NCBI GenBank assembly: GCA_028276345.1
Contig: JAPYWM010000086.1
Span: forward strand, 1 to 6,034
Direction of reading: 5' to 3'
DNA length: 6,034 bases
Source of the DNA: Sphingobacterium sp.
GTDB taxonomy: Bacteria > Bacteroidota > Bacteroidia > SpSt-205
A model generated the notes under the pieces. That model saw only the letters and a list, made by a program, of their open reading frames with translations, was not told the origin of the DNA and did not search any database. A program made the position numbers and the translations under genes. Positions 1 through 3,873 of the stretch are shown piece after piece. Each line of letters opens with the position of its first letter. The stretch's first letter is position 1.

Positions 1-287
1 CCCCGGGCCATCTGGTAGTAGGAGGAAAGCCCCTGGTAAGGCCGAAACCGCTCAGGTATCAGCCCCAGCGCCACCGAAAGGTCCAACATCGGGTCATACA
101 GCGATAGCTCCCCACTGGGATAAATCTCCACAGCCTGCGCATAAGTAGAAAGGCGCTCTTTTTCCAGCGCGGCGAACCCCGCTCCAAACTCGGCTTCGGT
201 GATTTTACCGCTCCAGAAGCGCTCTAAAAGGGTTTTGTATTGTCGCTTCTCCCCTAAGCGGGGGAGTCCATACCCAAAGGTCTGCAT
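1..287 (-). CDS. metE: Cobalamin-independent methionine synthase MetE, N-terminal part (runs off the left edge)
   Basis: MetE transfers the methyl group of 5-methyltetrahydrofolate (polyglutamate form) to homocysteine, giving methionine in the cytoplasm; it needs zinc but no vitamin B12. Only the first 95 codons are visible, read from the ATG at 287-285; the rest lies beyond position 1. The visible part aligns well from memory with the MetE N-terminal domain: GLPRLG at residues 7-12 (GFPRVG in E. coli), a basic stretch with K14, R15 and K18, FWSGK at 24-28, YDPMLDLSVALGLIPERF at 64-81 (E. coli has YD-x-VL ... LG-x-VP-x-R), and YYQMARG at the break. The catalytic zinc ligands are in the C-terminal domain and cannot be checked. 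There is no Shine-Dalgarno sequence; a TACTTTTG box ends five bases before the A of ATG. The gene is divergent from the substrate-binding lipoprotein gene, with 50 bp between. No cobalamin or SAM riboswitch fits in that gap. The family call is secure. Confidence 0.93.
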   Translation of the reverse strand, partial: MQTFGYGLPRLGEKRQYKTLLERFWSGKITEAEFGAGFAALEKERLSTYAQAVEIYPSGELSLYDPMLDLSVALGLIPERFRPYQGLSSYYQMAR

Positions 288-291
288 CAAG

Positions 292-299
292 CAAAAGTA
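292..299 (-). promoter_or_regulatory. Bacteroidota -7 promoter box for metE, leaderless arrangement
   Basis: On the minus strand the sequence reads TACTTTTG, a full match to the Bacteroidota -7 consensus TAnnTTTG. It is followed by four bases (CTTG) and then the metE ATG at 287. With the usual distance from this box to the transcription start, the mRNA would begin at or within a few bases of the ATG. No clear -33 TTTG/TTG element is visible at the expected distance upstream. The exact mirror copy on the other strand at 326-333 supports it. Confidence 0.7.
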
Positions 300-303
300 G
301 GGA

Positions 304-323
304 AACCTGAGTACGTGGAGGTT
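304..323. repeat. Short inverted repeat between divergent promoters (weak operator candidate)
   Basis: AACCT at 304-308 and AGGTT at 319-323 are perfect inverted arms separated by ten bases. They lie between the two outward-facing -7 boxes, where a shared regulator of metE and the lipoprotein gene could bind. Arms of five bases arise easily by chance, so this is only a candidate; no known operator consensus was recognised. Confidence 0.2.
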
Positions 324-325
324 GT

Positions 326-333
326 TACTTTTG
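326..333 (+). promoter_or_regulatory. Bacteroidota -7 promoter box for the substrate-binding lipoprotein gene, leaderless arrangement
   Basis: TACTTTTG matches TAnnTTTG and is identical to the metE box on the opposite strand. Four bases (GGCT) separate it from the ATG at 338, the same spacing as for metE. Transcription would start at or next to the start codon, leaving no room for a ribosome binding site. No convincing -33 element was seen. Confidence 0.7.
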
Positions 334-337
334 GGCT

Positions 338-1270
338 ATGCGCAGGTGGTGGATGGGGTGGATAGGAGCTTTTTTGGTGATAGGGGTAAGCTGCCGGCGA
401 GGGCCGGCGTGGCTTTCGCAGGCACCGCTTGTGGGCTATCGCTACACGGATGATGCAGGCTTTTCGGGGTATCTTCCGCAGCCGCCCCGGCGAGTAGCGG
501 TGCTAACTCCAGCCGCCTTAGGCCTCTGGAAAGCCGCGAACCTCCCCACCATTACCCTCATCGGCTGCAATAGCATGGGAGACGATTACCAGACTTTCTA
601 CCTTGCCTGCGATGACCCCGCTGTCCTCATCAATGCCCTCTACAAAGCGAAAGTAGAATGGATATGGAGCGACCCGACCTACCCCTGGCCCGAAACGCCC
701 CAGCCCCCCGCTCCACTCTACCACTTTCACCCAAAAAGCCTGCGAGACTGGCTGAGAGCCCTGCACTTCATAGGAGAAGTCTATGATGCCCCGCTTGTGC
801 GCCAGACGGCCGACAGCCTGCAAAAAGAAGTAGATACCCTTCTATCTCGCCTTGCCCAGGAGCGCCAGTTCAAAGTCCTGCTGGTAGGTTTTATGGACAG
901 CGTAGTCCTGTATTCGGAAGCCCATCCTCTGGGGCGGCTGGTACGAGAAGCAGGCGGCCTCCCCCCCACCGGAAAAAGCCCCCTCCTCTCCCCAAAAGTC
1001 CTAAAAGATTCCTCTTTCCTGCCCGATATCATCATCCTTCCCGCCGAAAAACCTGAAATCGTCAATATGCTCCTTCTGGAAGTGCCTGAATTGTACACCA
1101 GCCCGGCTATTTTACACCGGCGGCTATTTTCTATGCCTCGTGCACTCATGGAGGCCCCTTTTCTCAGTCCGCTGGAGGCGTTTTACAACTTAGGGCGGAT
1201 CCTCCATCCGGAGGTGATAGGCTCAGAAATGGCCCCCTTGGCCGAACCGCCGAAAAATCCAGAAGAGTAG
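338..1270 (+). CDS. ABC transporter substrate-binding lipoprotein, class III (TroA/BtuF/FepB-like fold)
   Basis: This 310-residue protein is probably a lipid-anchored solute-binding protein of an ABC importer (Peripla_BP_2, PF01497 type), the group that binds cobalamin, haem, ferric siderophores or metal ions. Residues 1-19 form a lipoprotein signal: RR, a hydrophobic stretch, then VIGVSC with Cys19 as likely lipid site. The residues after Cys19 (RRGPAW) lack the acidic surface-export signal of Bacteroidota lipoproteins, so a periplasmic location is likelier. Family marks are PRRVAVLTPAALGLWKA at 50-66 (the PxRVV...E-x-L region), a lobe-linking helix rich in L/A at 134-176, KVLLVGF at 179-185, PLGRLVREAGG at 197-207, PDIIILP at 229-235, and the C-terminal LEAFYNLGRILHPE at 279-292. 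No permease or ATPase gene is adjacent, so the ligand is unknown. The neighbouring metE makes a corrinoid or metal ligand conceivable, but that is inference. The last 15 codons overlap the convergent DUF2905 gene and lie after the conserved domain. Confidence 0.8.
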   Translation: MRRWWMGWIGAFLVIGVSCRRGPAWLSQAPLVGYRYTDDAGFSGYLPQPPRRVAVLTPAALGLWKAANLPTITLIGCNSMGDDYQTFYLACDDPAVLINALYKAKVEWIWSDPTYPWPETPQPPAPLYHFHPKSLRDWLRALHFIGEVYDAPLVRQTADSLQKEVDTLLSRLAQERQFKVLLVGFMDSVVLYSEAHPLGRLVREAGGLPPTGKSPLLSPKVLKDSSFLPDIIILPAEKPEIVNMLLLEVPELYTSPAILHRRLFSMPRALMEAPFLSPLEAFYNLGRILHPEVIGSEMAPLAEPPKNPEE

Positions 1271-1471
1271 CGACAAGACTATACTAATCACCAGCGAAGT
1301 GCCCAGCGGGATATAAAGCGTGAAACCAGGACGCGCGATGACGATGTCCCCTGGTAGGCGCGGCCAGCTCCAGCTTCGCCCAGCCAGCCAGTACAAAAGC
1401 AATCCCATAAGAAGCAAAACGCTTCCCACCCCGATGAGAAGCCGGGCCAGACTACGCCAGCTTTCTTCCAT
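1223..1471 (-). CDS. DUF2905 family small membrane protein
   Basis: This 82-residue protein has two predicted membrane helices, at about residues 9-30 and 56-73, joined by a loop with the family signature RLPGDIVIARPGFTLYIPLG (38-57), then a WIFRR end (71-75). This is the pattern of DUF2905 (PF11146), small bacterial inner-membrane proteins of unknown function, normally about 70 residues long; the length fits. The start is the ATG at 1471-1469, whose A is also the last base of the upstream TAA stop (TAATG), which argues for translational coupling to the secreted-protein gene. A longer reading from 1600 would add 43 residues that lie inside that gene in another frame and do not resemble the family, so it was not used. 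There is no Shine-Dalgarno sequence. The 3' end overlaps the plus-strand lipoprotein gene by 48 bp, covering residues 68-82 including the conserved WIFRR. Confidence 0.85.
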   Translation of the reverse strand: MEESWRSLARLLIGVGSVLLLMGLLLYWLAGRSWSWPRLPGDIVIARPGFTLYIPLGTSLVISIVLSLLFWIFRRFGQGGHF

Positions 1472-2508
1472 TAGCGGGCTAAGATAAAGCGATGGAAGGA
1501 CTCTCGACCTTCCCGCCGCAGGCGCAGGAAATACACCCCTGCTGGCATAGCCGGTGAAAGGACTAACCGTCCCTCTGCTGGCCAAGGCCCCTCCTGCCAC
1601 AATCGCCCCGTCAAGTCATACACAGCATAGGACACCCCTTCTCTCGGTAAATACAAGACATCCGGGGTGGGATTAGGCCTCACCACCCAGCTCTGCCCAG
1701 CCGCTTGCAAGCTCGAGGCCGTCGTAGAGTCCTGAAAAGTCACCGACGCCGCCACGAAGTTCCCCATCATCCAGTTTCCCGTAGCCCGTACAAGGGGAAT
1801 ACCTTTCCCCTGTCCGAGCCATTCCAGTTCATAGTAAGTGGTGTCACGAGATTGAACAGGAAAGCCATTGAAATATACCGAGTCGCGCTGATAAACCTTC
1901 CGCTTAAGTCGCAAACAGTCATAAGTACCGATAGGAATCTGCACTTGGCCGTAGCCATCTACTTCATGTATCCGATAGCCGCGCTGTACAATAGCTACTG
2001 TACCGGGCTGATTAGGCGGCTGAAACTCAATCCGCAGGCGAAAAGTCGTACTATCCCGGTCGCCATACCTTAGCGGCAGCACATAAAGCTCATCTGGGTC
2101 TGAATAGCAAAAAGTCAAGGGCAGGCCGTTGAGGGTAGCACCCACACCCTCTATGCGTAGGTGGTTGGTCGTTTTGCTTAGGAAAGCGTAGACATTCTTG
2201 AAAGCACCGATCGGTGTCGGGATGGAGTCGGCGATCTTGAGGAGGAGGGACTGCCAGACTTGCCAGTTACCGCAGGAGAAGCTGTACTGGGGCACACTAC
2301 TGATGCTTTTCCACTCGGAGAGGAGGTGCGTATCGGCTCGCAGGCCGGAGAAGTTCCAGGTATAGCCTGCCCCTGTGGCGGCATAGTCCAGAGCGGAATT
2401 GGGGCGAGTCTGACCAAACGGATAAATGCTGCCCGGCGAGGGCAGGTCAGAACTCTGAATCGTAATCTGCCCCCAGAGGCAAGCGAAAAAGGCGATAATC
2501 CAGCGCAT
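1471..2508 (-). CDS. Secreted protein with C-terminal T9SS type A sorting domain, function unknown
   Basis: This 345-residue protein is probably exported by Sec and then moved across the outer membrane by the type IX secretion system. A short signal peptide covers residues 1-13, ending in LWG with Gln14 next, which fits the Bacteroidota habit of exposing an N-terminal glutamine after signal-peptide cleavage. Residues 275-345 form the sorting domain (Por_Secre_tail type): VRPNPTPDVLYLP at 276-288, YAVYDLTGRLW at 294-304, then MPAGVYFLRLRREG at 321-334 and a basic FHRFILAR end. The middle region contains VDGYGQVQIPIGTYDCLRLK (183-202), followed by a DTTYYELEWLGQGKGIPL stretch. This recalls a common beta-rich module in secreted Bacteroidota proteins (GYGTL-x-LP-x-GTY-x-N-x-LR), for which I know no function. 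No catalytic motif was recognised. The start is set by the TACCTTTG promoter box four bases upstream. The TAA stop overlaps the DUF2905 start by one base. Confidence 0.85.
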   Translation of the reverse strand: MRWIIAFFACLWGQITIQSSDLPSPGSIYPFGQTRPNSALDYAATGAGYTWNFSGLRADTHLLSEWKSISSVPQYSFSCGNWQVWQSLLLKIADSIPTPIGAFKNVYAFLSKTTNHLRIEGVGATLNGLPLTFCYSDPDELYVLPLRYGDRDSTTFRLRIEFQPPNQPGTVAIVQRGYRIHEVDGYGQVQIPIGTYDCLRLKRKVYQRDSVYFNGFPVQSRDTTYYELEWLGQGKGIPLVRATGNWMMGNFVAASVTFQDSTTASSLQAAGQSWVVRPNPTPDVLYLPREGVSYAVYDLTGRLWQEGPWPAEGRLVLSPAMPAGVYFLRLRREGRESFHRFILAR

Positions 2509-2512
2509 ATTA

Positions 2513-2520
2513 CAAAGGTA
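2513..2520 (-). promoter_or_regulatory. Bacteroidota -7 promoter box for the T9SS-secreted protein gene, leaderless arrangement
   Basis: On the minus strand TACCTTTG matches TAnnTTTG and is followed by TAAT and then the ATG at 2508, the same four-base spacing as at the metE and lipoprotein genes. The box begins one base after the tadA stop codon, so the 13-bp gap is essentially this promoter. A T-rich stretch in the tadA 3' end (around 2542-2547) might serve as a weak -33 region, but it does not match TTTG well. Confidence 0.65.
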
Positions 2521-2521
2521 A

Positions 2522-2959
2522 CTATTTTCGGCGTTCCTGGAAAAATGCTTTCAGGAGGGTGAGGGCTTCGGTGGCGAGGGGGCCAGTGAGCACTTGGGTT
2601 TTGGGGTGGAGGAGGGATGGCTGGAATCGGGTAAAGCCACGCTGGGGGTCAGGTGCGGCATACACGAGCGTACCTATCTGCGCCCAAGATAGGGCACCAG
2701 CACACATGGGGCATGGCTCGAGCGTCACATAGAGTGTACAGTCATGCAGGTACTTGCTGCGCAGGTGGGTCGTAGCGGCGGTAATGCAAAGCATCTCAGC
2801 ATGGGCGGTGGGGTCTTGCAGACTTTCGGTGCGGTTGTGCGCAGTGGCAATGAGGGTATCGCCACAAACCAGGACAGCCCCCACGGGCACTTCCCCTAAG
2901 CGGGCCGCCTCTCGAGCCAGCTGTAGGGCCTTTTCCATCCAGTAGTGGTGCGGTTTCAT
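2522..2959 (-). CDS. tadA: tRNA-specific adenosine deaminase TadA
   Basis: TadA deaminates adenosine 34 of tRNA-Arg(ACG) to inosine in the cytoplasm, so that one tRNA can read several arginine codons; the enzyme is essential in most bacteria. The 145-residue length is normal for the family. The zinc-dependent cytidine-deaminase-fold motifs are complete: HAE at 53-55 (His53 zinc ligand, Glu55 proton shuttle) and PCPMC at 82-86 (Cys83 and Cys86 zinc ligands). EVPVGAVLV (23-31) and HN at 41-42 match the substrate-binding N-terminal part. The start is the ATG at 2959-2957, which overlaps the TGA stop of the upstream transporter gene as ATGA. A TTG at 3016 would add 19 residues that overlap the transporter gene and are not family-like, so it was rejected. 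No Shine-Dalgarno sequence precedes it, which fits re-initiation after the upstream gene. Guanine deaminase relatives share the motifs, but the length and the EVPVGA/HAEM pattern favour TadA. Confidence 0.93.
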   Translation of the reverse strand: MKPHHYWMEKALQLAREAARLGEVPVGAVLVCGDTLIATAHNRTESLQDPTAHAEMLCITAATTHLRSKYLHDCTLYVTLEPCPMCAGALSWAQIGTLVYAAPDPQRGFTRFQPSLLHPKTQVLTGPLATEALTLLKAFFQERRK

Positions 2960-3873
2960 CGGCGAAATAAAATCATCCCGCCACTCGTTAGGAGCGCTGC
3001 CACCAAAAGCTGCCAACTAAGCGGCTCTTGTCCAATGAGTGCCGCAATAAGAAGCGTCGCAATTGGCTGCATATTGATGTACAGGGCGGCTTGCGTCGGT
3101 GTCAGAAACCGCAGCCCATAGTTCAAAAGTGAGTAGGCCGCTATGGACATGCCCAGGATCAGGTAAAGAAGACTCATCCAGGATTCTGGGGAAATCTGGG
3201 ACCAGTCTTGTCGCCAGAGGCCGGCGAGGAGCGTTGGGAGGTGCAGGAGCGCGCCGAGGACCATGATGTAGCCTGTAGCTTGAAAGGCGCCGAGTTTCGC
3301 CATGATGCGGGGCGAGTAGTTGAGATAAAAGCCCCAGAAAATCACGGCAAATCCCAGCAGGAGGCTCCCCCAGCCGTACGACGTGTGGAGGAAGTTATGC
3401 CAGAGGGCGAGGATCACGCCGGCATACGCCATCAGGAGAGGCAGGGCCTTGCTCCAGAGAAGCTTTTCCCGGCGGAAAATCCACAGGCCCAGAAAAAATA
3501 CCACTGACGGCGTGAGGGCATAAATGATCGCCGTCGTAGTAGCGGTAGTATAGCGCAGCCCCCAGTTGAAAAGGAGCTGGTTGAAGAAAATCCCCAGCGC
3601 AGCAAGGAGAAGGAGACGCTGACGGATGGGCCGGGAGAGGGCCTGCCACGCAGCAAGGGGGCTACCCCTCTGAATAAAAGCCAGAAGCCCCATATAAATA
3701 AGACCGCTGAAAAGGGCACGCAGACCCGTCAGGGCTAAGGGGTCAAAGGCCTGGGCAGCCTTTCGGCCAAAGACGTAACCCAAGGAAATAATCAGCGTCT
3801 GGCCGATGAGGGCGAAGTGACCTTTCCAGGTTTCGGCTCGGGTCGTAGAAGGGGATGTTAAAGTCGCTGGCAT
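2956..3873 (-). CDS. EamA/DMT-superfamily transporter
   Basis: This is an inner-membrane protein of 305 residues with about ten hydrophobic helices arranged as two EamA repeats, the layout of the drug/metabolite transporter superfamily, whose members mostly export amino acids or other small metabolites. The first repeat ends around residues 96-137 with NQLLFNWGLRYTTATTTAII, then LTPSVVFFLGLWIFRREKL. The second carries the equivalent SLLNYGLRFLTPTQAALYI (248-266), then MQPIATLLIAALIGQEPL. The ligand cannot be read from sequence. I chose the ATG at 3873-3871. It overlaps the upstream nuclease gene by 16 bp; a TTG at 3891 would add six residues and lengthen the overlap to 34 bp. The stop overlaps the tadA start by 4 bp. 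Both overlaps imply one transcript, but no functional link to nuclease or tRNA editing is evident. Confidence 0.88.
   Translation of the reverse strand: MPATLTSPSTTRAETWKGHFALIGQTLIISLGYVFGRKAAQAFDPLALTGLRALFSGLIYMGLLAFIQRGSPLAAWQALSRPIRQRLLLLAALGIFFNQLLFNWGLRYTTATTTAIIYALTPSVVFFLGLWIFRREKLLWSKALPLLMAYAGVILALWHNFLHTSYGWGSLLLGFAVIFWGFYLNYSPRIMAKLGAFQATGYIMVLGALLHLPTLLAGLWRQDWSQISPESWMSLLYLILGMSIAAYSLLNYGLRFLTPTQAALYINMQPIATLLIAALIGQEPLSWQLLVAALLTSGGMILFRR

Noticed and set aside
288..337. A cobalamin or SAM riboswitch before metE.
   Set aside because: The gap to the divergent gene is only 50 bp and the promoter box sits against the ATG, leaving no leader long enough for either riboswitch.
1260..1330. 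A rho-independent terminator for the lipoprotein gene.
   Set aside because: No stem followed by a T-run is visible after the stop at 1270; the sequence there is coding for DUF2905 on the other strand.
1472..1600. A longer N-terminus for the DUF2905 protein starting at 1600.
   Set aside because: The 43 added residues overlap the sorting domain of the upstream gene in another frame and are unlike the family; the ATG at 1471 gives the normal length and a TAATG junction.
1705..2073. A plus-strand open frame of 122 codons opposite the T9SS protein gene.
   Set aside because: It is antisense to a well-supported gene, has a basic, low-complexity product with no recognisable domain, and has no promoter box; the same applies to the other short frames opposite the nuclease, transporter and tadA genes.
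2960..3016. A longer TadA starting at the TTG at 3016.
   Set aside because: The extra 19 residues overlap the transporter gene and are not TadA-like; the ATG at 2959 gives an ATGA overlap and the usual length.
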